DNA of 64,000 nt, taken from JAAFGT01 sp041485165 (GTDB lineage Bacteria > Acidobacteriota > Terriglobia > Acidiferrales > UBA7541). Each line of letters opens with the position of its first letter. Within the stretch, counting starts at the first letter, position 1. The stretch lies in NCBI GenBank assembly GCA_041485165.1, contig JBGPJC010000001.1, positions 1 to 64,000 of the forward strand. The letters run 5' to 3'. The translations under genes were made by a program, and so were the position numbers. Of this stretch, positions 44,137 through 51,693 are shown piece after piece. The notes beneath the pieces were generated by a model. It was not told the DNA's origin, did no database searches, and was given only the letters and a program-made list of their open reading frames with translations.

Positions 44137-44315
44137 GCGAATCACGAGTGCGGTCCGAGCGGGAACCGCCGACCGGCGAGACGGACAAGCAGGGTAAGAA
44201 GCCTTATCGCAAACCGACATTCCGTCACGAGCGCGTCTTCGAAACCATGGCGCTGGCCTGCGGCAAGATCTCTCCTACCCAAGCGCAGTGCTTTTTCAAC
44301 CGCAAGGTTTCCTGA
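44133..44315 (+). CDS. Putative RiPP precursor peptide
   Basis: 60 residues. The first ~40, hydrophilic and basic, act as a leader and contain PYRKPTF, a Y25-x-x-P28 motif like that by which lasso leader peptides bind their PqqD-like recognition protein. The conserved-looking stretch VFETMALACGKI leads into a short Cys-containing end with C43 and C53 and a final Ser60. The gene sits immediately before protease, kinase, PqqD-like, radical SAM and nucleotidyltransferase genes, which is the layout of a peptide-modification cluster. The cleavage site and the modified residues are unknown. It is short but has strong context support. Confidence 0.75.
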   Translation: MSESRVRSEREPPTGETDKQGKKPYRKPTFRHERVFETMALACGKISPTQAQCFFNRKVS

Positions 44316-44325
44316 TGGAGCTGCG

Positions 44326-44871
44326 ATGAGCGATCTCAACCCGGCGACTACCTCCCTGGCCTGCGGGCTCGCGGCGGAGGTAATCCGCCGGTTCGGAGCG
44401 GTGCGCCTGCGCGTCACCGGCTGCAGCATGCTCCCTCTGGTGGGCCCGGGAGACGTACTGGTTGTCCACAGGCGAACCGCGCCGGACTTTGCGCCGGGGG
44501 AGATCGCCGTTTTCACACGCCACCATCGTCTGTTTGCTCACCGCGTGGTAGGGAAAATCTCCACCGGCGGTGAGTGCCGGCTGCTCACTCGCGGCGACAC
44601 GCTGCCGGAAAACGATCCGCCGGTCACCAGCGGCGAACTGCTCGGCCTGGTCACCGCCATCGAGCGCGGCTTGCAGCGGTTGCACCCGCACGCGCCGGCG
44701 GGCTGGACTTTGCTCCTCGCCCGGTTTGGACGCCGCTCCAATGTCGCTTTGTGGGCCATGGCCCAGTGGCACGGCCTGCGGCGCCACGCACAGCATCGGC
44801 TACTGCGTATATTTCCGGGGATTGACGCCACGCCGCAAGGCGACGGCGTCATCCCGGAGCTTTCCACTTGA
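44326..44871 (+). CDS. Soluble Ser-His signal-peptidase-like (S24/S26) protease
   Basis: 181 residues. Three signature boxes of the eukaryote/archaeal/SipW-type signal peptidases are present: TGCSMLPLVGPGDVLVV with the nucleophile Ser34, AHRVVGKI with His72 as likely general base, and LLTRGDTLPENDPPV with TRGD at 88-91 and Asp97. Unlike true signal peptidases it has no N-terminal membrane helix, so it would act in the cytoplasm. It starts ten bases after the precursor gene with TGGAG as ribosome site. Removing the leader of the precursor is the obvious candidate role. Confidence 0.75.
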   Translation: MSDLNPATTSLACGLAAEVIRRFGAVRLRVTGCSMLPLVGPGDVLVVHRRTAPDFAPGEIAVFTRHHRLFAHRVVGKISTGGECRLLTRGDTLPENDPPVTSGELLGLVTAIERGLQRLHPHAPAGWTLLLARFGRRSNVALWAMAQWHGLRRHAQHRLLRIFPGIDATPQGDGVIPELST

Positions 44872-44878
44872 GGCCACT

Positions 44879-45691
44879 GTGGCAACGTCTCTTCTGACCA
44901 GCGCATACGAAGTCACTGTGCAGATTGGCGGCCTCCCGGTTGTGGTGCGGTCCGCGGATGTGGACTTCCGCACCATGCTCGAGCAACGCTACGCAGGGTT
45001 CCTGATCTCCGATCCGCAAGGGGCCGTCGAATTCGACGTGGACCTGGTCGCTCCCCGCCAAATGTCCAGCGATGAAGATGTTCGCGTCTGCCGCGAAGCT
45101 GGGCGGTGGAAGATCCGCCGAGGCGACTTCAGCGCGGAGTATGACCCTGCAAGCCGCCGCGGAATGCTCTCCTGTTCGGCCAACCCCTTCGCCATGGATT
45201 CTCTGCTGCGAATTGTCCACACGCTTTGGCTGGCGGAGGAAGGCGGCTTCCTGGTGCACGCCGCCAGCGCCATCCGCGACGGCCGCGGCCTGCTTTTTGC
45301 CGGGACCTCCGGCGCGGGAAAAACGACCATGTGCCGCCTGGCGCCCCGCGAAGTCACTTTGCTGAGCGACGAAGTCTCTTGCATACGCCGGGTGGGCGAT
45401 GGCTATCGGCTCTTCGGCACGCCGTTCTGCGGCGAGTTGGCGCGCAGCGGAGAAAATACCTCCGCGCCGCTTACGGCGGCCTTCCTGCTGGCTCACCGGC
45501 CGGAGAACCGCCTGGTTCCGTTGGCCGCCGCCGAAGCCGCGCGCGCCCTGCTGCGGAACATCCTGTTTTTCGCGGAAGACGCAGAGCTGGTCGAAAAAGT
45601 TTTCCGCTCCGCTTGCGAATTCATTTCGCGCGTCCCGGTTTTACGGCTGGAGTTCACGCCCAGTTCGCCTGTCTGGGAGATGCTGCCATGA
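44879..45691 (+). CDS. HprK-like P-loop kinase
   Basis: 270 residues from a GTG start preceded by GAGG five bases upstream. The Walker A loop GTSGAGKTT is at 142-150 in LLFAGTSGAGKTTMCRL, and LLSDEVSCI (about 161-169) matches the second acidic motif of HPr-kinase-like proteins. HprK-like kinases occur in some lasso peptide clusters, where one phosphorylates the C-terminal Ser of the precursor. The precursor here also ends in Ser. The first 110 residues are a beta-rich extension. The gene overlaps the PqqD-like gene by four bases. Confidence 0.8.
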   Translation: MATSLLTSAYEVTVQIGGLPVVVRSADVDFRTMLEQRYAGFLISDPQGAVEFDVDLVAPRQMSSDEDVRVCREAGRWKIRRGDFSAEYDPASRRGMLSCSANPFAMDSLLRIVHTLWLAEEGGFLVHAASAIRDGRGLLFAGTSGAGKTTMCRLAPREVTLLSDEVSCIRRVGDGYRLFGTPFCGELARSGENTSAPLTAAFLLAHRPENRLVPLAAAEAARALLRNILFFAEDAELVEKVFRSACEFISRVPVLRLEFTPSSPVWEMLP

Positions 45692-45996
45692 GCGAGATCT
45701 ACCTCGCGCCGAGTCCGGCGATTGCGGCCCGCCAGCTCGGCGATGAGATGGTCATCATGTCCGCCGCCGAATCCTCGCTCTTCACCTTGAGCGAGGTGGC
45801 CACGGTCATCTGGCAGGCCGCCGACGGCCGCACCCCGCTGTCGGCAATCGTCCGCCTGCGGGTATGCGCCGAATTCGACATCGCGCCCGATCAGGCCAGC
45901 AAGGACGCGGAGGAATTCGTGATGGAGCTCTCCAGTCACGGCATCCTGATGGTCTCCGACCAGCCCATCCCGGCCGCTCCACCGGAGCCTCGATGA
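45688..45996 (+). CDS. PqqD-like RiPP recognition protein
   Basis: 102 residues, start ATG with GGGAG upstream and ATGA overlaps with both neighbours. The pattern SEIYLAPSPAIAARQLGDEM, then SSLFTLSEVATVIWQAADGR and EEFVMELSSHGILMV, is that of PqqD-family winged-helix proteins. They bind the leader peptide and deliver it to the modifying enzymes. It would link the YxxP-bearing precursor with the radical SAM enzyme immediately downstream. Confidence 0.85.
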   Translation: MSEIYLAPSPAIAARQLGDEMVIMSAAESSLFTLSEVATVIWQAADGRTPLSAIVRLRVCAEFDIAPDQASKDAEEFVMELSSHGILMVSDQPIPAAPPEPR

Positions 45997-47087
45997 GCCT
46001 GATGCAGGAGGTCAACCGCAAGGCGCTCGCCCTCGGCGTGCCTCTTTCCGCGCACGTCGACATCACTTACCGCTGCAATGAGCGCTGCGACCACTGCTAT
46101 CTCGACCACGACAACAAGGGCGAAATGACTGCGGCTGAGATCTGCGGCCTGCTCGACCAGCTCGCTGCCGCCGGAACGTTCTTCCTCACCATCAGCGGCG
46201 GCGAGCCGCTGATGCGCCGCGATTTCTTCGACATCGCCGGCCATGCGCGCGCGCTGCGCTTCAACGTCAAGCTCAAGACCAACGGCGTCCTGATCCGGGA
46301 GAAAGAAGCGCAGCGCCTGCTGGCCTTGGGCGTCGAGCAGGTGCAACTCAGCGTCTATTCGCACCGGCCCGAGGTCCACGACCGCATCACCCGCCTGCCG
46401 GGCTCTTTGCGCCGCACCATCCAGGCCATCCGCCTGCTCCGCGCGCAGGGGCTGCAAGTGACCATGGCCAACGTCTTGATGACCGGGAATTTTGACGACC
46501 ACGCTGGCGTGCAGGCCCTGGCGCGCGATCTCGGCGCGAAGTTCACCATCGACCCCACGATTACGCCGATGATCGATGGCGACACCTCCGTGCTCGCTCT
46601 GCGGATTTCATCCGAGCAGTTGCGCCAGACCTTCCGCACCAGCAGCCTGGTCGGCGATGTGGAAAATTTCTGCTCGCCGCCGCGGGCAGTGGGCGAAGAA
46701 GAGCTCGACGGGCTGCCTTGCAGCGCCGGGCACACCGCCTGCTACATCTCTCCCTACGGCGATGTCTACCCCTGCGTGCAGTTTCCGCTGCTCTGCGGCA
46801 ACGTGCGCCGGCAGCGCTTCCTGGACATCTGGCGCGACTCACCGCAGATGCGTGAAGTGCGTTCGATCCGCGGCCGCGACCTTACCACTTGTTCCGGGTG
46901 CGGCCATCTGGGCTCGTGCACGCGCTGTCCGGGCCTGGCCTATATGGAGGGCAACATGCGTGGCCCCTCCACCGCCGACTGCCAGAAATCTTTTCAGCGC
47001 ACCGGCATCCCTTCTGCGAACATGCTGGCCAAGGGCGCCGCCGCGTTCTTGCCCGGTCTGGTGCAGATCGAAGCGCTGCGCATCTGA
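45993..47087 (+). CDS. Radical SAM/SPASM peptide-modifying enzyme
   Basis: 364 residues from the ATG at 45993, with GGAG seven bases upstream. The catalytic CxxxCxxC is C28, C32, C35 (ITYRCNERCDHCYLD), followed by TISGGEPLMRRDFF. The C-terminal third is a SPASM domain with many Cys (SAGHTACYISPYGDVYPCVQ; TTCSGCGHLGSCTRCPG), expected to bind auxiliary clusters. Enzymes of this type make thioether or carbon-carbon crosslinks, epimerise or decarboxylate residues in RiPPs. The two Cys of the precursor make a thioether link one possibility. Which reaction occurs cannot be read from the sequence. Confidence 0.87.
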   Translation: MSLMQEVNRKALALGVPLSAHVDITYRCNERCDHCYLDHDNKGEMTAAEICGLLDQLAAAGTFFLTISGGEPLMRRDFFDIAGHARALRFNVKLKTNGVLIREKEAQRLLALGVEQVQLSVYSHRPEVHDRITRLPGSLRRTIQAIRLLRAQGLQVTMANVLMTGNFDDHAGVQALARDLGAKFTIDPTITPMIDGDTSVLALRISSEQLRQTFRTSSLVGDVENFCSPPRAVGEEELDGLPCSAGHTACYISPYGDVYPCVQFPLLCGNVRRQRFLDIWRDSPQMREVRSIRGRDLTTCSGCGHLGSCTRCPGLAYMEGNMRGPSTADCQKSFQRTGIPSANMLAKGAAAFLPGLVQIEALRI

Positions 47088-47152
47088 AGCGCCACCGCTG
47101 CGGGAGATAGGAGAAGCCAGCACTGCAAACCGCTGAACGAGAGATTCAGGCC

Positions 47153-48250
47153 ATGCGTTGCCTAGCCACGCTGTGCGGCGCTCCCCGCGCCGCGGAGCTG
47201 CCCTCGTCCCCCGGCGCCTGGGAAGAGATCATCTCGCGCGCGGTCTTCCACGGCCTGGCGCCGCTGCTCTGGAAGAATCTCCGCCATCATTCCCTTCCGG
47301 AAGACGTGCGCAACCGCCTCCGTGCCATCTACGCAGCCAACCTTTTCCGCAACCTGCGCGCGGAAGCAGAAGAACGGCGCATCCTCGCTGCGTTGTGCGA
47401 TGGCGGCGTGCCCGCGCTCGCGCTCAAGGGCCCCGGCCTCAGCGAGTTACTCTACGGCGACCTGGGCATCCGCCAGAGCGTGGATCTGGACATTCTGGTT
47501 CAGCCGCGAAACCTCCAGCGCGCGGATGCCCTGCTGGGTTTGCTGGGGTACGCGCGCGAATCGCCGGCAGAGCTCGCCAAGGTGAGCAAGAATCACCAAT
47601 TGCTGTACTGCCGGCCGCAGATCGCCGGTGCCGAGTCTTACCTCGACCTTCACCAGCGGCTCCTGCCCTACGCTTCGCACGATGCCCTGGCAGCACACAT
47701 TTGGCGCGAAGGAATGTCGCCGGAAAACCTGCTGCTCTATCTTTGCGTCAACCAGATCACTCATCGCTTCTCCCGGCTGAAGCACGCCCTCGATGTCCAC
47801 AAGTGTCTGCTTCGCTTCGGCGCAACTTTTGACTGGGAGCTTTTTGTGGCGAGAGCGCGAGAGATTGCCTGGACGCCGGGCGTGGCGGGGTGCCTGCTGT
47901 GGTCGCGCGAACTCTTCGGCTCTGAGGTTCCGCAGCACGTGCTCGAAGCTCTCTGGCCTGACCGTTGGAGTGAGCGCATGCTCCGCCTGGCACTGGGCGA
48001 CTCGGCGCTGACCGGCCTTGCTCGCGGCGCTGTCCTCGACGGCCCCTACGGAGCGATTGTCATCCTGGCGTGCACCCGCCCAGGCGCCCCACGCGTCGCG
48101 CAAGCCTGGCGGCTGCTGTTTCCTCCCCCGGACTACCTGCGCGAGCAATCTTTGGCCGGCTCGTCACAGGCGCTGCTCCCTCTGTACCTGAAGCGGCTGG
48201 GCAGATACCTCTCCCTGGCCATGCGCCATCTGTTATTCTCCGGCCGCTGA
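47153..48250 (+). CDS. Nucleotidyltransferase family protein (NTP_transf_5-like)
   Basis: 365 residues. The motif PALALKGPGLSELLYGD followed by RQSVDLDILVQP (Asp111 and Asp113 as metal ligands) is the hallmark of the nucleotidyltransferase family common beside lasso and other RiPP clusters. The rest is helical. It follows the radical SAM gene by 65 bases on the same strand and probably ends the operon. In some lasso clusters it is paired with an HprK-like kinase. It could transfer a nucleotide to a phosphorylated peptide, but its substrate is unproven. Confidence 0.8.
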   Translation: MRCLATLCGAPRAAELPSSPGAWEEIISRAVFHGLAPLLWKNLRHHSLPEDVRNRLRAIYAANLFRNLRAEAEERRILAALCDGGVPALALKGPGLSELLYGDLGIRQSVDLDILVQPRNLQRADALLGLLGYARESPAELAKVSKNHQLLYCRPQIAGAESYLDLHQRLLPYASHDALAAHIWREGMSPENLLLYLCVNQITHRFSRLKHALDVHKCLLRFGATFDWELFVARAREIAWTPGVAGCLLWSRELFGSEVPQHVLEALWPDRWSERMLRLALGDSALTGLARGAVLDGPYGAIVILACTRPGAPRVAQAWRLLFPPPDYLREQSLAGSSQALLPLYLKRLGRYLSLAMRHLLFSGR

Positions 48251-48342
48251 GCGAGCCTCTGCCCGCTGAACAGTTGAGCTTTAAAGTCTCTGTGCCGCGA
48301 TTAGCCGCGTTTTGCACGTTTCAGCGCAATTCGAGGAAATTC

Positions 48343-48379
48343 GGTTGGCTGACAACCCTGCCGGGCCTATAATTCGACC
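48343..48379 (+). promoter_or_regulatory. hicB promoter with overlapping inverted repeat
   Basis: TTGGCT at 48345-48350 and a perfect TATAAT at 48368-48373 are 17 bases apart. The -10 ends six bases before the ATG at 48380, so the mRNA would be leaderless. GGTTG-GCTGA-CAACC (48343-48357) overlaps the -35 and is a candidate HicB operator, consistent with the autorepression known for HicAB modules. Confidence 0.65.
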
Positions 48380-48604
48380 ATGAAACACCTGACGCTGCCC
48401 ATAGTCGTCGAAGCCGATGCGGACGGTTATTTTGTCTCCTGTCCATCGTTGCAGGGGTGCTATAGCCAGGGCGACACCTACGAACAGGCTGTAGAGAACA
48501 TCAAGGACGCGATCCGGCTGCACATCGAGGACCGCCTCGCCTCCAGCGAGAAGATTCCCGAGCATGTCTCTGTGAGCCTCTCCACCGTCGAAATCGCAGT
48601 TTGA
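48380..48604 (+). CDS. hicB: HicB-family antitoxin
   Basis: 74 residues. The pattern LTLPIVVEADADGYFVSCPS, then LQGCYSQGDTYEQAVENIKD and AIRLHIEDRL is the standard HicB partial RNase-H-like fold. HicB neutralises the RNA-cleaving toxin HicA and represses its own promoter. It lacks the extra C-terminal DNA-binding helix seen in longer HicB proteins, so DNA binding may need another determinant. The stop codon shares one base with the ATG of hicA. Confidence 0.88.
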   Translation: MKHLTLPIVVEADADGYFVSCPSLQGCYSQGDTYEQAVENIKDAIRLHIEDRLASSEKIPEHVSVSLSTVEIAV

Positions 48605-48827
48605 TGGCTAAACTTCCGCGCCTCACCGCTCGCCAGATCCTCACTACACTGGAGAAGTCGGGCTTTTCACTCGCGCGCCAAAGCGGTAGCCACATGATCT
48701 ACAAGAACGCCGCCGGTAAGCGCGTCACTGTGCCTTTCATGCCTCGAGGATTCTTCACCCAAAAGTCCTCAAGAGCATCCTGCGCGATTCCGGCCTGACT
48801 CCTGAAGCCCTCGAAGAACTGCTTTAA
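48604..48827 (+). pseudogene. hicA: HicA-family toxin, frameshifted
   Basis: The first 45 codons encode a normal HicA start (AKLPRLTARQILTTLEKSGF, then RQSGSHMIYKN with the catalytic His). After GTVPF at about 48738 the frame runs into an unrelated short tail and stops at 48798. Adding one base near 48738 restores a perfect HicA C-terminus (ILHPKVLKSILRDSGLTPEA to LEELL, stop at 48827). So a one-base deletion has broken the toxin. It is real decay, a sequencing error, or slippage. Confidence 0.8.
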
Positions 48828-49152
48828 GGCGGGGCTGCCCGCCGTTGGAGCTTACACGCCTTCCCGCCTGCTGTGCTTGCCCTGAGATGATTCGATCTGT
48901 GTTGAAATCCACTTCCCGCGGTTTCCGCTCTCCGCAACCCTCCAATCTCCATCCCGGGCCGGGCAACAGCTCTTCAAGACCCTTTAAGGCGAATGGTTGC
49001 TGCCGCTTGACAAGCGTCTGCGGCCGGAACATCCTACCGCCACCAGCTTGGCGAGTGGACGAGTCCGTGCCTGATCCCGGTGCTGCGGCGTTGTACCGGG
49101 AGCTCCGGCGCGCTGGCCATCGCCATCAAAATGCTGCACGAGGAGAAGTGTG
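48828..49152. other. Intergenic region after hicA
   Basis: 325 bases without a supported gene. TTGACA at 49008 could be a promoter -35 for the gene at 49153, but no convincing -10 follows at the right distance. AGGAG at 49141-49145 is the ribosome site of that gene. Confidence 0.4.
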
Positions 49153-49911
49153 ATGAAAGAATTTCGTAAGGGTTCTCTGCTGCTGTCCCTGTTCCTTGGA
49201 CTGACCGTTGCGCTGGCCGGTGTGCCTTCCCTTGCGGCGCAGACCGAACCCTCCAAGGACGAAGCCAAGGCCAAGAAAGAGAAAAAGGCAAAGTCCGCCG
49301 ATAAGAAAGCCAAAACAGACGCTTCCGAGAAGAAGAGCGACTCAGCAAAGACTGCCAAGAAGACCGACGCGGAATCCAAATCTGCGAAGTCCAGCAAGAG
49401 CGCCAAGGCGGACAAGAAAGAAGAGCCCGCCAAGAAGACCGAGGCGGACTCCAAATCGGCGAAGACCAGCAAGAGGACCAAGGCCGATAAGAAGAACGAG
49501 ACCGCCAAGAAGTCAGACTCTTCTGAACCAACGAAGTCCACGAAGCCAAAGACCACCAAGTCCACACAAACCGCGCCGGAATCTTCACCCACCGCCGGAA
49601 AGTCCTCCGGCTCGACTCCGAGCACCGGCAAGAGCACCTCGACCCCGCCGGTGACTCCAGCGAAGACCTCGGCCGGCGGCAGCAGCGGCTCCAACCCCAA
49701 TGCGCCTGCGAAGGTCTCCTCGACGCCGCCCACCAAGACCTCTTCGACAACGCCGCAGACCCCGCCCTCCAAAGGAATGGTCTGGGTGAATACCGATTCC
49801 GGCGTGTATCACAAGGAAGGGACGCGCTGGTATGGAAAGACAAAACAAGGGAAATACATGTCGGAGGCGGATGCGCAGAAGGCGGGCTATAAGGCGGCTA
49901 AGCGCGAATAA
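49153..49911 (+). CDS. Secreted Lys/Ser-rich protein with C-terminal YG-type motif
   Basis: 252 residues with a signal peptide (LLLSLFLGLTVALAGVPSLAA). Residues about 30-200 are low-complexity Lys/Ala/Ser then Ser/Thr/Pro (KKTDAESKSAKSSKSAKADK). The final 45 residues form a compact conserved module: MVWVNTDSGVYHKEGTRWYG and KTKQGKYMSEADAQKAGY, a pattern found at the end of several secreted or DNA-binding bacterial proteins. The strongly basic linker would bind nucleic acid or the cell surface. Function unknown. The next gene, 23 bases on, encodes a secreted HhH protein, which also points to a DNA-related role outside the cytoplasm. Confidence 0.75.
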   Translation: MKEFRKGSLLLSLFLGLTVALAGVPSLAAQTEPSKDEAKAKKEKKAKSADKKAKTDASEKKSDSAKTAKKTDAESKSAKSSKSAKADKKEEPAKKTEADSKSAKTSKRTKADKKNETAKKSDSSEPTKSTKPKTTKSTQTAPESSPTAGKSSGSTPSTGKSTSTPPVTPAKTSAGGSSGSNPNAPAKVSSTPPTKTSSTTPQTPPSKGMVWVNTDSGVYHKEGTRWYGKTKQGKYMSEADAQKAGYKAAKRE

Positions 49912-49934
49912 GCACGGAACTCAGGAGAAAACCG

Positions 49935-50279
49935 ATGAAAAAGAGGCAAGTCTGGTTGGTGATGTTCGTCGCGGTACTGGCTCTGGCTGTGGCCGGAAAT
50001 TCGGGCTGGGCGCAGCCGCAGGCGGGCGGCGGATCCACGAAGGCGAAAAAGACTTCGCAGGCCGCTCCCACAACCCCCAGCGCAACTGAACTGGTGGATC
50101 TGAATTCGGCCACACTCGCGCAGCTCAAGGCGCTGCCGGGCATCGGCGATGCCTACGGCCAGAAGATCATTGACGGCCGGCCCTACAAGGCCAAGACCGA
50201 CCTCACCAAGAAGAAGATCATCCCAGAAGCGACCTACAAAAAAATTGCCGCTCTAGTGATCGCCAAACAGCCGAAGTAA
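49935..50279 (+). CDS. Secreted helix-hairpin-helix protein (ComEA-like)
   Basis: 114 residues with a signal peptide (VWLVMFVAVLALAVAGNSGWAQ) and a single HhH motif (VDLNSATLAQLKALPGIGDAYGQ; IIDGRPYKAKTDLTKKKII) as in the ComEA family. ComEA binds DNA outside the inner membrane during natural transformation; a ComEA-like fold alone does not prove competence. GGAGAAAACCG is the ribosome site. Transcribed with the Lys-rich secreted protein upstream. Confidence 0.8.
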   Translation: MKKRQVWLVMFVAVLALAVAGNSGWAQPQAGGGSTKAKKTSQAAPTTPSATELVDLNSATLAQLKALPGIGDAYGQKIIDGRPYKAKTDLTKKKIIPEATYKKIAALVIAKQPK

Positions 50280-50384
50280 CTGCTCGCCGGACGCATCGCA
50301 GGCTGGCATTCCGCGTATTCCGGAGCAGAGCGCGCGGCGCGCTCCCTCGGAAAGCGGATGCAATTTTCTCAACAGGGGTGGCCA

Positions 50385-50789
50385 ATGGGCCTTTTCGACG
50401 AAGTGGAAAACCTGGTGGCAGGAAGCAGCGGCAGCCACTCCGCTCTGATCGAGGGACTGGTGCAGATGCTGAACAGCCAGCAGGGCGGCGGACTGAGCGG
50501 TCTATTGCAGACATTTCAGGGCCAGGGGCTGGGCCACTTGATGGACTCCTGGGTCGGAAACGGAACCAACCTGCCCATCTCTGCTGAGCAGATCCAGCAG
50601 GTCCTGGGCGGCGACAAGATTCAGCAGCTTGCCGCGAAGGCGGGGATTTCTTCGGAGACGGCCAAAGCCAAGCTGGCGCAGCTTCTGCCCGGCGTCGTGG
50701 ATACGCTCACTCCCGATGGACAGATGCCCCAGGGCAGTCTGCTGGGGAATCTCGCCAGCCTCTTGAAGGGCCGGGCGCAGGGCCAGTAA
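50385..50789 (+). CDS. YidB-like (DUF937) protein
   Basis: 134 residues from the ATG at 50385, where GGGGTGG gives the ribosome site. The start MGLFDEVENLVAG, the Gly/Gln-rich middle (LLQTFQGQGLGHLMDSWVGN) and the later LPISAEQIQQVLGGDKIQQL are typical of YidB/DUF937 proteins. Their function is unknown. It is the last gene of a plus-strand row and faces the response regulator gene from the other side. Confidence 0.85.
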   Translation: MGLFDEVENLVAGSSGSHSALIEGLVQMLNSQQGGGLSGLLQTFQGQGLGHLMDSWVGNGTNLPISAEQIQQVLGGDKIQQLAAKAGISSETAKAKLAQLLPGVVDTLTPDGQMPQGSLLGNLASLLKGRAQGQ

Positions 50790-50832
50790 TCGCTGCCCGA
50801 GCGGAAAACAACCGCGCCGCCCGCTGCCCGTC

Positions 50833-51693
50833 CTATGCGAGGTATTTCACAAACAGCACTTCGTTCTGCGCTTCGTTGTACAGCAGCTCATCCACCAGTG
50901 CGCGCGTCATCAGCAGACCCAGCCCTCCCGGGCGCAGCCCTTTCTCTTCGCGGATGCGCGCGTGCTCGAGCGGCTGCTCGTCAGGGTTGCTCACTGCGGC
51001 GTGGGAGAGCCCTTCGAATCGGAAGCCCGGCCCTGGATCGGCGATGCGGTAGATGAGCATTTTGTTGGCGCGCAGGCAGGAGATGCGCACTTTGCGGTTG
51101 GGATCCAGTTTCCCGCCCCACTCGATGGCGTTCATCAACAGCTCACGGAATGCTTGTCCTATCGACTGGCGAACCTCCTGGGAGAGATCAGCTTCCAGGC
51201 GTTCCAGAAAACTCTGGATGCGATGGGCGGAGTCGAAATCGCAGGGCACCAGCAGTTCGACCCAGGTCGGCCGCGCGGAGAGCACCTCGATGGGGGGAGA
51301 AGTGGGTTTGGAAGACAGCGCGTTTTCCACCAGATCGAGCAACTCGTTCGTGTCCACCGGCTTGGTCAAGTAGCGGTAGGCCTGCTCGCGTACGGCGCGC
51401 AACATGGTCTCCGGCGTCTGGTCCGAAGTCATCACCACCACTCTCGGCGGCGCCGCCTCCTGGCGCAACAAGGTCAGCAGCTCCAGCCCGTTCATGCGCG
51501 GCATCCACAAGTCCAGCAGCAGAAGATCACACTTTTTCTTCTTGAGCTGCGCCCGCGCAGCAAGACCGTCGTTGGCCGTGGTCACCGCGTAGCCGGCCTT
51601 GCGCAACACACCGCTCAGCAAGGTGCGGTTCACGCGGTCATCGTCGGTGATCAGGATGTTTTTCTTTTCTGCTTTCTTCACAGTCTTCTTCAC
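50833..51693 (-). CDS. Response regulator with C-terminal HATPase (RsbW-like) domain
   Basis: 286 residues. Residues about 12-125 are a receiver domain with the phosphorylatable Asp61 (LLLLDLWMPRMNGLELL) and Lys111 in TKPVDTNELL. Residues about 145-286 form a HATPase with the N-box FRELLMNAIEWGG and G-boxes ADPGPGFRF and GGLGLLMTRALVDE, as in RsbW-type kinases and anti-sigma factors. It overlaps the hybrid kinase gene upstream by four bases, so the kinase probably phosphorylates this protein, which would then switch its ATPase-type output. Confidence 0.85.
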   Translation of the reverse strand: MKKTVKKAEKKNILITDDDRVNRTLLSGVLRKAGYAVTTANDGLAARAQLKKKKCDLLLLDLWMPRMNGLELLTLLRQEAAPPRVVVMTSDQTPETMLRAVREQAYRYLTKPVDTNELLDLVENALSSKPTSPPIEVLSARPTWVELLVPCDFDSAHRIQSFLERLEADLSQEVRQSIGQAFRELLMNAIEWGGKLDPNRKVRISCLRANKMLIYRIADPGPGFRFEGLSHAAVSNPDEQPLEHARIREEKGLRPGGLGLLMTRALVDELLYNEAQNEVLFVKYLA

